Shown here: positions 1 through 6,267 of the stretch, in pieces | How positions within the stretch are numbered: the first letter of the stretch is position 1 | Layout of the letters: each line of letters opens with the position of its first letter | Assembly (NCBI RefSeq): GCF_001592125.1 | Contig: NZ_BCWI01000025.1 | Coordinates: 1-34,820 of the forward strand | Direction: 5' to 3' | Source of the DNA: Microbacterium hominis NBRC 15708 | Lineage (GTDB): Bacteria; Actinomycetota; Actinomycetes; Actinomycetales; Microbacteriaceae | Length of the DNA: 34,820 nucleotides | Notes under the pieces: model-generated | Databases searched by the model: none | Told to the model about the DNA's origin: nothing | The model's input: the letters and a program-made list of their open reading frames with translations, nothing else | Program-made: the position numbers and the translations under genes

Positions 1-1
1 G

Positions 2-841
2 CTAGGGACGGCGCTGGAGTGCTCCCGACGCAAACCACTGCACAAGCGGCACCGCGAGCATGACCGCCGTTTCTGCTTCGGACTGTGTGGGCTTGCGGTA
101 GCCGTTTCCACCGTGTCGGCTCTCTTGGCCGACCCACAGCGCCCCAGCCATAGTCACCGGAACGCCAGCGTCGGGCGTCGCCAGATCGAGCTTCCAATCC
201 TTCTGCGCTTTCATGTCACGGATCATCGTGCCGAGCGTGGCGGTGCGGTTGTTCGGGGTGACGATATGCGCACCGGCTTCCTCGACAGCCTTGATCGCCT
301 TCTCGTACGCTTCCTCCGTGTCCGGAGACTTGCCGAATGCGGCATGCCACGCCTCCGCGAGCAGGGCACCCGCCGAACCGGAGTTTGACATGGTCTCTTC
401 GGCGGCTGCTACAACCCCTTCTGGAACGCGCTTCTCCAGTGCGGCGTGTCCGTCGCGCTGTCCAACCCTCCACTCGGAACCAGCCTCCGCGAGGATCTTC
501 TCGAGCAGGTTCAATGTGCGGTACCCGTCCGACGAGCCGGTCGCCGCCTTGTAGATGAGGAAGTCCACGAAGTCCAGGAATTCGTCGTCTCCCATCTCGC
601 GAAGAAGGCGATCCATGCCGTACGAGACGTACACGGACTCCAGAGAGGCTGGTCGCCGAACGGCGCTCTCGTACTCGAGGATGTACTTAGGGTCCGGCAC
701 GCGCGGGCCATACCCGTTCGGATTCATCTGGTACGCGACGCTCTCGGCCCACGCAACAATGAATCGCCTCATCCAGGATGGGACGCCGGAGTGGAGCGCT
801 TCGAGCGCTTTGGGATCGGCATCACGCTTACGCCATTGCAT
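2..841 (-). CDS. Putative abortive-infection-like protein (Abi C-terminal domain-like)
   Basis: A 279-aa protein, complete at both ends, with an ATG start and a TAG stop at the window edge. The C-terminal part (about residues 160-275) resembles the abortive infection C-terminal domain: a helical segment rich in Ala and Glu, a 'EKAIKAVEEAGAHIV' stretch, 'PNNRTATLGTMIRDMK', then 'RHGGNGYR' and a closing 'AETAVMLAVPLVQWF' helix. The N-terminal part is helical and not recognised. Known relatives occur in abortive-infection and other phage-defence genes, where sensing causes dormancy or death of the infected cell; that role is inferred here. It is transcribed alone, 96 nt beyond the end of the lipoprotein gene. 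The family assignment is from memory of motif shape, not a search. Confidence 0.6.
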   Translation of the reverse strand: MQWRKRDADPKALEALHSGVPSWMRRFIVAWAESVAYQMNPNGYGPRVPDPKYILEYESAVRRPASLESVYVSYGMDRLLREMGDDEFLDFVDFLIYKAATGSSDGYRTLNLLEKILAEAGSEWRVGQRDGHAALEKRVPEGVVAAAEETMSNSGSAGALLAEAWHAAFGKSPDTEEAYEKAIKAVEEAGAHIVTPNNRTATLGTMIRDMKAQKDWKLDLATPDAGVPVTMAGALWVGQESRHGGNGYRKPTQSEAETAVMLAVPLVQWFASGALQRRP

Positions 842-937
842 GAGTTCATGTTGGCAGACCCGACCGACATCGCGTCTGTCCGACGACCTCTGCGATCTAT
901 CGCCGGATAGGCCACGGCAGACCGCTCGGACCGCTCC

Positions 938-1339
938 CTACTGAGTCTGATCCCCGGCTTCGAGCGTGAGACGGTCGCCAGGATATATCTGACCTGGATT
1001 GATGCCGTTGCGCTCTGCGACGTCGTCCAGGCACACGCGGTTCTGGATTCCCCACATAGTGTCGCCCGCCTCGACGATGTACGCGATGGGGACTCCGCTC
1101 TCGTCGGTCTCGACCGTGCCGGTAGCCGAATCGTTGGGTCCGTTGTCGCAGGCCACCTGAGGCTCGGGATCGGATGTCGGGGTGGCGCTTGGGGTCGCGC
1201 TCTCGGTCGGGGTGGAGACGGTCGGTGACGGAGCCGTATCAGCCGGTGTGGTCGATGTAGCTTCGGGGGTCGCCGTGCATCCAGTGAGCACGGCTGTAGC
1301 GAGGATGAGAACAGCGGCTGTTGAAGCGATCTTGTGCAT
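938..1339 (-). CDS. LysM-domain lipoprotein
   Basis: A 133-aa secreted lipoprotein. Residues 1-20 form a lipoprotein signal peptide with a hydrophobic core and the lipobox LTGC, so it should be lipidated at the Cys and anchored on the outer face of the membrane. A long Thr/Ser/Pro-rich linker (about residues 22-60) could span the wall. The C-terminal segment beginning near 'YIVEAGDTMWGI' and ending 'NPGQIYPGDRLTL' has the layout of a LysM peptidoglycan-binding domain. It lies 3 nt downstream of the TM protein gene 1343-1837; its GAGGG ribosome site sits inside that gene, so the two form an operon. In a mobile element such a protein could modify the surface, for example to exclude related elements; that is inference. 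Confidence 0.8.
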   Translation of the reverse strand: MHKIASTAAVLILATAVLTGCTATPEATSTTPADTAPSPTVSTPTESATPSATPTSDPEPQVACDNGPNDSATGTVETDESGVPIAYIVEAGDTMWGIQNRVCLDDVAERNGINPGQIYPGDRLTLEAGDQTQ

Positions 1340-1342
1340 GGA

Positions 1343-1837
1343 TCAGCCCTCGCACAACTCGTCGGTGGCGAACCCGGAAGGGTGCTCGTTGGCGTTGTAG
1401 CCAGGTGTGGCAGGGCTGACGCCGTCGGAGACTTCTACCCGATTCGCGGCAGGGGCGCTGTCTCCGGCCTGTACCGCGTGATCGCAGATGTGCAGCATCG
1501 TGTCGTTGGCGATCTGCTGAGCCTGCTCGTTGGTCGTTTCGGTCGGCACGTAGATGTACGCCTTGCGCGCGGACATCTCGGCACTCTCAAAGGCCACACC
1601 TGACTCGGTGAGGAACGCCTCCAGGTCGAGCGGGGCGACGTCGGTCGGCGTCTCAGCCTCGGTGGGCGGGGTGTTCTGCGACGGTTCGGGTGCCGGGGCG
1701 GAAGTCTCGTTACCCTCTGGATTGACGAGAGCGCCGATGCCGCCGATCACTACCGCCGCCGCGATCAGCCATACCCACCACTTCAGGTACCACGCCTTGC
1801 CAGTCGCGGATGCGGGCGGTTGTGACTGATCGGACAT
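1343..1837 (-). CDS. Single-pass membrane protein of unknown function
   Basis: A 164-aa protein. It has a polar N terminus of about 15 residues, one strongly hydrophobic segment at about residues 18-37 ('WWVWLIAAAVVIGGIGALV'), a Pro/Thr/Glu-rich linker to about residue 70, and an extracytoplasmic domain of about 95 residues with two cysteines that may form a disulfide. No family is recognised. The ATG start has a good AAGGAGCG ribosome site. It is the first gene of a two-gene operon with the LysM lipoprotein. The promoter lies in the 69-nt divergent region shared with the XRE gene, which contains a dyad operator candidate. The pairing with a lipoprotein suggests a cell-surface function. Confidence 0.7.
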   Translation of the reverse strand: MSDQSQPPASATGKAWYLKWWVWLIAAAVVIGGIGALVNPEGNETSAPAPEPSQNTPPTEAETPTDVAPLDLEAFLTESGVAFESAEMSARKAYIYVPTETTNEQAQQIANDTMLHICDHAVQAGDSAPAANRVEVSDGVSPATPGYNANEHPSGFATDELCEG

Positions 1838-1856
1838 ACAGGCGCTCCTTGCTGAT

Positions 1857-1886
1857 GTGACTCATAGTCCGTGGACTCATTGTCAC
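1857..1886. promoter_or_regulatory. Imperfect 30-bp dyad, candidate operator
   Basis: Half-sites GTGACTCATAGTCC (1857-1870) and GGACTCATTGTCAC (1873-1886) are related by dyad symmetry, with 10 of 14 positions matching and a GT centre. The outer GTGAC/GTCAC and inner AGTCC/GGACT arms are exact. It lies in the short divergent region between the membrane-protein operon and the XRE regulator, and ends 2 nt before a TAGCGT -10 box for the regulator. This is the usual layout for an autoregulating XRE protein that also controls the divergent operon; binding itself is inferred. Confidence 0.5.
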
Positions 1887-1888
1887 CT

Positions 1889-1894
1889 TAGCGT
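1889..1894 (+). promoter_or_regulatory. Candidate -10 box (TAGCGT) of the XRE gene
   Basis: TAGCGT fits the actinobacterial TAnnnT -10 pattern and ends 12 nt before the ATG at 1907, predicting a very short leader. The dyad at 1857-1886 occupies the -35 region, which would suit repression. Confidence 0.4.
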
Positions 1895-1906
1895 GAGCGT
1901 TGATAG

Positions 1907-2122
1907 ATGCCCGTTCCCACCCACCGAGCCGCGTTCGGGGCGCGCGTGCGTGAGCTCAGAACCGGGCATGGCTGGTCGCAGGAGGACTTCGCTCATCGGG
2001 CAGAACTCGACCGCACCTACGTCTCCGGTATCGAGCGCGGCACCAGGAACCCGACGCTCGACATCATCTACAAGCTGGCGCGCACTCTCGACGTGCCTGC
2101 CGCCGATCTCCTCACCGAGTAA
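1907..2122 (+). CDS. XRE-family (Cro/CI-type) helix-turn-helix regulator
   Basis: A 71-aa protein that is almost only an HTH_XRE domain. Residues 8-68 give the five-helix pattern, with the recognition region around 'SQEDFAHRAELDRTYVSGIERG' split across helices 2 and 3, followed by 'RNPTLDIIYKLARTLDVPAADLL'. There is no dimerisation or ligand domain, so it resembles the small repressors of phages and plasmids. There is no strong ribosome site upstream, consistent with a near-leaderless transcript. It is divergent from the 1837 operon, with a dyad between them, and likely regulates itself and that operon. A terminator hairpin at 2194-2222 follows. Confidence 0.9.
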   Translation: MPVPTHRAAFGARVRELRTGHGWSQEDFAHRAELDRTYVSGIERGTRNPTLDIIYKLARTLDVPAADLLTE

Positions 2123-2193
2123 GGGTCTCGCCTGTCGTCGCTGAGGCGTCCGCTGTCTCGTGGATACCGCACCGGCTACCCCAGCACATAGCA

Positions 2194-2222
2194 AGAGACC
2201 CCCAGCGATGCCAGGGGTCTCT
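2194..2222. terminator. Bidirectional terminator hairpin (element family copy 1)
   Basis: AGAGACCCC (2194-2202) pairs exactly with GGGGTCTCT (2214-2222) over an 11-nt loop. It lies between the convergent ends of the XRE gene (2122) and the gene ending at 2242, so it can serve both. Related hairpins occur at 5493-5531 and 7665-7700. The sequence before it (GGCTACCCCA, then GC and AAGAGACCCCC) is also shared with the 5493 copy. Confidence 0.7.
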
Positions 2223-2241
2223 CGTCGTCCTGCCGTGTGCA

Positions 2242-2700
2242 TCACATCTCCACGTGCCTCTGCTCCGCGATGATGGTGCCCTCCTTGGTCGCCACAGTGA
2301 ACCCCTTGCGGCTGACGGGCTTCTTGGTCGCCGCCGCCTTCTGGACGTTGGTCTGGCTCGTCGGCTTCGGCGCGGGCTTCTTCGGGGCAGGCTTGGCACC
2401 GGCCTTGCGTGCCCTCTCGGCCTCGGCGGTGAGCATCCAGCCGGAGGGCAGGTTGCCGACGTTGGCGCTGGCACGCTTGACCAGCTCCTCGAAGTTGCCT
2501 TCCTCGAAGTACTCGCTGAACGCCTGGAACGCGATAGCGCGCATCGCCTTGTAGCGGTCCTTCTGGATGTTGACGCTGTGCGTGCTGGACACGTGCTTGA
2601 TGCCCGCGTCGATGGCCTCCAGCAGGTCGGACATGAACGCCTCCTCAACGGTGAGGATGTCAGCGAGGACCTTGGCGTCGGTCGTGGTCTTGGTAGCCAT
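2242..2700 (-). CDS. Hypothetical protein with basic Lys/Ala/Pro-rich tail
   Basis: A 152-aa protein of no recognised family. Residues 1-95 are predicted mostly helical and carry 'VEEAFMSDLLEAIDAGIKHV' in two short helices. Residues about 98-135 are low complexity, rich in Lys, Ala and Pro ('KPAPKKPAPKP'), and resemble flexible nucleic-acid-binding tails. A short beta-like end follows. The ATG start has a clear GGAG ribosome site. It is monocistronic on the minus strand, converges with the XRE gene, and shares the 12-mer upstream element 2780-2791 with the 5268 gene at the same distance. That shared control suggests expression together with the element's replication or maintenance genes. Confidence 0.7.
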   Translation of the reverse strand: MATKTTTDAKVLADILTVEEAFMSDLLEAIDAGIKHVSSTHSVNIQKDRYKAMRAIAFQAFSEYFEEGNFEELVKRASANVGNLPSGWMLTAEAERARKAGAKPAPKKPAPKPTSQTNVQKAAATKKPVSRKGFTVATKEGTIIAEQRHVEM

Positions 2701-3007
2701 GATGGCGTCTCCTTGAGTCGGTAGAACCTCGAAGCTGTCTTCGAGCAGAAGCGTTTTTGCCTGAACCCCGATCGCAGTGCCAAATCCGGTTTCGAGCGGG
2801 TGTCAACAGGGTCTAGAACGGCTAAGCGACTCGCCAGCGGTTGTCAGGAACCGCCCCGTTCAGCACAAGTTGGGCGGATGGTGCTGACCAGCGAAGGTCC
2901 TGTGCTCCACGCCTAACCGCGATCGCGCTTGTTTGTCGGAGGCTCTTGGTACGTTGAGCGAGAGTGGCCCGATTCCGCGCGGCGCTCTGCTCAACACTGG
3001 AGGTTCG
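2701..3007. other. 307-bp divergent intergenic region
   Basis: This region separates the minus-strand gene starting at 2700 from the plus-strand pair starting at 3008. It contains the 12-mer upstream element (2780-2791, minus orientation). No convincing open frame, RNA gene or strong promoter is seen on the plus side; TACGTT at 2950-2955 is only a weak -10 candidate for the 3008 gene. Confidence 0.6.
2780..2791 (-). promoter_or_regulatory. Upstream element AACCGGATTTGG, copy 1
   Basis: Read on the minus strand this is AACCGGATTTGG, beginning its 3' edge exactly 80 bp from the ATG at 2700. The identical 12-mer at 5348-5359 lies exactly 80 bp from the ATG at 5268. After both copies there is also a TTCAG and CAAA-containing stretch. 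It may be a promoter element or a shared operator. Confidence 0.5.
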
Positions 3008-3190
3008 ATGGATTGGTTCCTGGACGGGCTGGGCACCATGCTCATCGGTCTGATCATTGGCGGCGGCGCAGGTAGCGCGGTAACTTGGCGCGTGATGTCG
3101 AAGCGGTCATCCGTGAAACAGAGCCAACGTTCTGGCGATGGTTCGCGTCAGACTCAGATCGGTCGGGACATGAAGGGCGACGTTCGATGA
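3008..3190 (+). CDS. Small membrane protein with C-terminal amyloid-like motif (putative effector)
   Basis: A 60-aa protein. The ATG at 3008 is chosen because GGAGG lies 4 nt upstream and the hydrophobic segment starts soon after; an in-frame longer start at 2933 has no ribosome site. Residues 8-27 form one Gly-rich transmembrane helix ('LGTMLIGLIIGGG...'). A basic stretch follows (S31-K37), then a polar Gln/Gly/Ser motif at residues 37-54, 'KQSQRSGDGSRQTQIGRD'. The same motif appears at residues 5-22 of the next protein. Its last codon overlaps the next gene (ATGA). A membrane segment plus C-terminal motif matches the layout of small effectors in bacterial amyloid signalling; that function is inferred. 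It could also be a plain membrane anchor for its partner. Confidence 0.7.
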   Translation: MDWFLDGLGTMLIGLIIGGGAGSAVTWRVMSKRSSVKQSQRSGDGSRQTQIGRDMKGDVR

Positions 3191-4275
3191 CCGAGGGCCG
3201 CCAGATTCAGCGAGCCGGTGGAGGCTCGCAACAGCTCCAGGTCGCGGGCGACCTCATCGTAAACACGGGGATAACCGAAGAGCGTGCACATGAAATCTCG
3301 CTCGCCAACGCGAAGCACGTCGTGGCGCAATTCGCGAGTGAGTCTCACGGAGTGCTTCAGGCGAGGGTCGATGAACTCGACCAGCGAGTGATCACTCACT
3401 TGTCCAATCAAGGGGCGCTAGATTCATTCGCTGACCCCGCGTTTATTCGGTCATATCGCAAGGCTCAGGAGGGGGCCGCTTCGAGCGAACGGCCCGCTGA
3501 CTACGACATGTTGGCGGCGCTCCTTGCCGACCGTGCGAAGAGTGCCCGAGAGCGCCCGACTGTCGTAGGCATTGACGGGGCAATCGACGTCGTTGATCGC
3601 ATCGATGAGGATGCACTTAGGGCACTGACGATCGCGAACGCCATCGAGCAGTGGACCGTCAAAGGGCCGCTCGTCGGCCCCGGTATCTCCCTGCTCAATG
3701 ACATATTCGAGTCCCTGGTCGACGGCCCACTTCCAATGGCCGCGGAATGGCTCGACCATCTTGATGTGCTCAATGTTGTTCGTCGTAACACATTGACTGG
3801 CATGAAGCCGATGGAGGAGTTCTACAGCGAGCAATTCGTCGGGTGTATCGCTCCAGGCGCGATGGGCAGCGGCGATGCTGGGTCCCTCAGCCTCGTGGCC
3901 GAGCTGACGACAGTTCTCGCCTCGGAAGGCTGGCCTGTAAGAATCGTGCCGCATGAACTCAAGGCGCAGTCTTTTCGAGTTGGAGCAATGAACAGAGCTG
4001 ATCTTGACCGCCAGCTGAAGGATGCCGGGAAGAGTGACGAATATGTCTCTAGGGTCATCAGTCTCGCAGAGACAGAGTTCGGTTTTGGTCAGCAGGACGA
4101 TGCCGCACGTACGGAGCTAATGACGCGGATGCGCGCTCTGCCCTCCCTCGGCACAGTGATGGAATGGTGGGATTCGAACGCCGATAGCGGTTTCTACATA
4201 ACTCCGATTGGCCGCGCGCTCGCACGGGCCAACGCATTCCGACTCGACACAGAAAATCGCCTCACAAGGGAGTAG
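3187..4275 (+). CDS. LPO_1073/Vpar_1526-like protein with N-terminal motif matching its neighbour
   Basis: A 362-aa soluble protein. The ATG at 3187 overlaps the previous stop (ATGA) and has AAGGG 9 nt upstream; the longer frame from 3085 is the neighbour's shadow. Residues 5-22 ('RQIQRAGGGSQQLQVAGD') repeat the C-terminal motif of the 60-aa membrane protein and are followed by 'GITEERAHEIS', a helical stretch, 'ADPAFIRSYRKAQEGAASSERPADY' (split) and 'WLDHLDVLNVVRRNTL'. This arrangement is like what I recall of the uncharacterised LPO_1073/Vpar_1526 family. No P-loop, nuclease or TIR motif is visible. GC content is clearly lower than the flanks, indicating recent acquisition. A role as sensor or partner in a two-gene defence unit is inference. 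Confidence 0.75.
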   Translation: MTEGRQIQRAGGGSQQLQVAGDLIVNTGITEERAHEISLANAKHVVAQFASESHGVLQARVDELDQRVITHLSNQGALDSFADPAFIRSYRKAQEGAASSERPADYDMLAALLADRAKSARERPTVVGIDGAIDVVDRIDEDALRALTIANAIEQWTVKGPLVGPGISLLNDIFESLVDGPLPMAAEWLDHLDVLNVVRRNTLTGMKPMEEFYSEQFVGCIAPGAMGSGDAGSLSLVAELTTVLASEGWPVRIVPHELKAQSFRVGAMNRADLDRQLKDAGKSDEYVSRVISLAETEFGFGQQDDAARTELMTRMRALPSLGTVMEWWDSNADSGFYITPIGRALARANAFRLDTENRLTRE

Positions 4276-4354
4276 AGACTCGAGACCGCGCGGCGGTGTC
4301 TGGCACAAGAGGGCGAGGACTTGCTATCCCGCTTCGGCCTCAGCGCAGGTGGCC

Positions 4355-5035
4355 TCAGGCGGCGAGTGCCTCTCGCAGGCGCGCGGCCGTAGCGTCACGG
4401 GCGAGCCGGTGCTGGGTCTTGCAGACTTTGTGTTCATCCCACGAGGTGCCGGTCGCCGTGGTGTGTCCCTCCGCGTTGAGTGCGTCGGCGGTGGCCGCGA
4501 GGGTGCGCGTTGCTCGAAGCTCCAGCAGGCGGTCGGCTGTGTTCTGCGGGAGGGTCGAGTGCCGACCCATGTGCCTGCCCTGACGCTTAGCGGCCTGCAT
4601 CGCGTCCGACGTACGCTGGCCGATGGTGCGGCGCTCCCACTGGCTCACGGCCATCATCACGTTGGCGACCATCTCGCCCGTCGGGGTGCTGGTATCGACA
4701 CCGAGGTCGATGGCGACCAGTGACCATTGACGTGCACGGGCACGCTCCAGTAGGTCGGCGAAGTCGGCAAGGCTACGGCTCAGGCGGTCGAGCTTGGAGA
4801 CCAGTAGGCCGTCCGCATCACGGCGCTTGGCGGGCGCGTTCAGTCGGTCGAGCGCGGCCTGGAGCTGAGGCCGGTCGAGGCTCTTGCCGCTAAGTCCCGC
4901 GTCCACGTACCACTCGACCTCCCAGCCGTGCGCGTCGGCGTAGCGCTGGATGGTGTCGCGCTGTGCCTCGATGCCAAGGCCACTGTCGGCCTGCTGATCT
5001 GTGGACACCCTCAGGTAAGCGAGCATGACGGTCAT
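4355..5035 (-). CDS. Small serine recombinase (resolvase/invertase family)
   Basis: A 226-aa protein. The N-terminal catalytic domain (about 1-140) starts 'MLAYLRVSTDQQ', with Ser11 as the likely nucleophile, and carries 'DGLLVSKLDRLSRS' and 'TPTGEMVANVMMAVSQWERRTI', both typical of the resolvase domain. The C-terminal 70 residues look like a compact helix-turn-helix ('RTLAATADALNAEG'). The ATG at 5035 overlaps the stop of the preceding 78-aa gene (ATGA), so the two are translationally coupled. It is distinct from the large integrase at 11693-12991. Possible jobs are dimer resolution of an excised replicating form, inversion of a segment, or transfer of a smaller nested element. Confidence 0.9.
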   Translation of the reverse strand: MTVMLAYLRVSTDQQADSGLGIEAQRDTIQRYADAHGWEVEWYVDAGLSGKSLDRPQLQAALDRLNAPAKRRDADGLLVSKLDRLSRSLADFADLLERARARQWSLVAIDLGVDTSTPTGEMVANVMMAVSQWERRTIGQRTSDAMQAAKRQGRHMGRHSTLPQNTADRLLELRATRTLAATADALNAEGHTTATGTSWDEHKVCKTQHRLARDATAARLREALAA

Positions 5036-5268
5036 GCCTGACCTCCCGCAAGAGCCACGCGCAGGAGCGCCGTTCGGAAGGCGGACGCGGGTGCGTGCTC
5101 GACAGCCGTGGGGGTGTCCATGATGATGTGCTCCGGCCGCACGCGGTAGGTCCAGCCTCCGCCTTCCGGGTGCTCGACCGTGACCGAGCCGTCGGCGTGG
5201 CGCTCGATGACCTTGCCCTCGATGCGCGATCCGGGCAGGGTGCCTTCGTAGGTGATGGTGGTGCTCAT
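5032..5268 (-). CDS. Hypothetical 78-aa protein coupled to the resolvase
   Basis: A 78-aa protein starting at ATG 5268 with an AAGG ribosome site; longer in-frame extensions have no better start. Residues 5-50 look like a small beta barrel ('YEGTLPGSRIEGKVIERHADGSVTVEHPEGG' in pieces, then 'WTYRVRPEHIIM'). The end is alpha-helical and Ala-rich. Its stop overlaps the resolvase start (ATGA). It carries the AACCGGATTTGG upstream element 80 bp before its start. A small protein coupled to a serine recombinase could be an accessory or directionality factor, but no family is recognised. Confidence 0.65.
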   Translation of the reverse strand: MSTTITYEGTLPGSRIEGKVIERHADGSVTVEHPEGGGWTYRVRPEHIIMDTPTAVEHAPASAFRTALLRVALAGGQA

Positions 5269-5347
5269 GGTGTGGAACCTTTCGAGTGGGGCGAAGCTCG
5301 AACAGATGCACGAACAAGCGAAGCTTTGCTGAAGGGGACCGATGCCA

Positions 5348-5359
5348 CCAAATCCGGTT
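5348..5359 (-). promoter_or_regulatory. Upstream element AACCGGATTTGG, copy 2
   Basis: Identical to 2780-2791 and at the same 80-bp distance from the start codon it serves (5268). The following sequence shares TTCAG, CAAA and GCTT blocks with copy 1. A looser relative, GCAAAATTCG read on the plus strand at 7460-7469, lies about 81 bp from the start at 7379. Confidence 0.5.
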
Positions 5360-5492
5360 CTTGGGGGTCTGGCGGCAGTCGTCCACGGTGTTGCGGCGTG
5401 TGGCCGGGACACGGTGCCGCGCATGTCTCTGCCGCTGTCGCCAGGGTCGGCGCAGGCGAGACAGCGGGGCGCGGGCTACCCCAACCACGCGA

Positions 5493-5531
5493 AGAGACCC
5501 CCAACGACGCAGGTGGTCGCTAGGGGTCTCT
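5493..5531. terminator. Terminator hairpin (element family copy 2)
   Basis: AGAGACCCC (5493-5501) pairs with GGGGTCTCT (5523-5531) around a 21-nt loop. It lies about 80 nt downstream of the stop of 5610-6182 and would end the minus-strand operon that starts at 7379. Confidence 0.65.
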
Positions 5532-5609
5532 CGGCGCTGGGGCACAACTCCCAGCACTTGGGTGAGGGCAGAAAGAGAGTCGAAAGATCCCTCACCCCGT
5601 CTGTGGCGC

Positions 5610-6182
5610 TCAGCCGAGCGGTGCGGCGAACGTGATCTGGTTGGCGAGGTTGAAGCCCGTGTCCCGGTCCAGTCCCTCGACCACGGCCAGCGCGGCGGCG
5701 GCGGCGGCCGATGCAGGCTGAGCCGCACGGTATGCGTCGGTCACCTCGACCCAGCCCTTCTGTCGCCCGATGTGCGCGACGGCGTGCTGGAGGGTGACGT
5801 CACCCCCACGGATGGCATCGCTCAGCACGTCCAGCGCTTCGACCTCGTCGATGATCTTGCGGGCGCGGTCGGCGGCGTCACGGCGGAGCAGGACGCTGTT
5901 GGCGTCGGTCGGCTGGCTCCCGCGCAGGGCGGACTCGACGTTGGAGCGCAGGGTGCTGATGTACGCCTCCTGCTCACCCTTGATGCTCGCGATCTGCTCG
6001 GCCGTCTTCTCGGACAGCTTGGCCAGGTCGGCGGTCTTGGCGGCGTCGGTCAGGCGCTCGTCGCGCAGGATGTCCTGACGCTTGGCGGTGTATGCCTTCT
6101 TGATCGCCGTGACGCGGCTCTTGAACCCGGCGATCTTCGACTGAAGCTCGCGCTCGACGCCGGATGCGGTGTACTTGCTCAT
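5610..6182 (-). CDS. Hypothetical coiled-coil protein
   Basis: A 190-aa protein starting at ATG 6182 behind a GGAAA ribosome site; the longer in-frame extension is a shadow. Residues 1-90 are charged and helical with heptad-like spacing ('SKIAGFKSRVTAIKKAY', 'DAAKTADLAKLSEKTAEQ'), so a coiled coil is likely. Residues 95-150 are helical, and the tail is Ala-rich ('AAQPASAAAAAALAVVEG'). No family is recognised. It follows the WhiB-like gene after 85 nt and ends before a terminator hairpin, so it is probably the last gene of that operon. Short coiled-coil proteins at such positions are common in phages and plasmids, but no role can be given. Confidence 0.7.
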   Translation of the reverse strand: MSKYTASGVERELQSKIAGFKSRVTAIKKAYTAKRQDILRDERLTDAAKTADLAKLSEKTAEQIASIKGEQEAYISTLRSNVESALRGSQPTDANSVLLRRDAADRARKIIDEVEALDVLSDAIRGGDVTLQHAVAHIGRQKGWVEVTDAYRAAQPASAAAAAALAVVEGLDRDTGFNLANQITFAAPLG

Positions 6183-6267
6183 GATCTTGGTTTCCTTTCG
6201 GTTGGTCGCCGGATACCGTCCGGTCGGCGGTGGTTGATGGTTAGCGGCGCTTGTTGCGCTTGGGTGA

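Larger units (their letters stand above)
5269..5609. other. 341-bp intergenic region with terminator and upstream element
   Basis: It holds the terminator hairpin of the upstream minus-strand operon (5493-5531) and, closer to the 5268 start, the 12-mer upstream element (5348-5359). An additional short inverted pair, AAGCTTCGC and related GCGAAGCT, lies near 5293-5328 in the predicted leader. No convincing coding frame is seen. Confidence 0.6.

Noticed and set aside
2933..3007. Longer start for the 60-aa membrane protein
   Set aside because: There is no ribosome site before 2933, whereas GGAGG precedes the ATG at 3008.
3187..4275. P-loop NTPase or nuclease domain in the 362-aa protein
   Set aside because: No Walker A, HNH, PD-(D/E)XK or TIR pattern could be seen; 'GPLVGPGIS' is not a P-loop.
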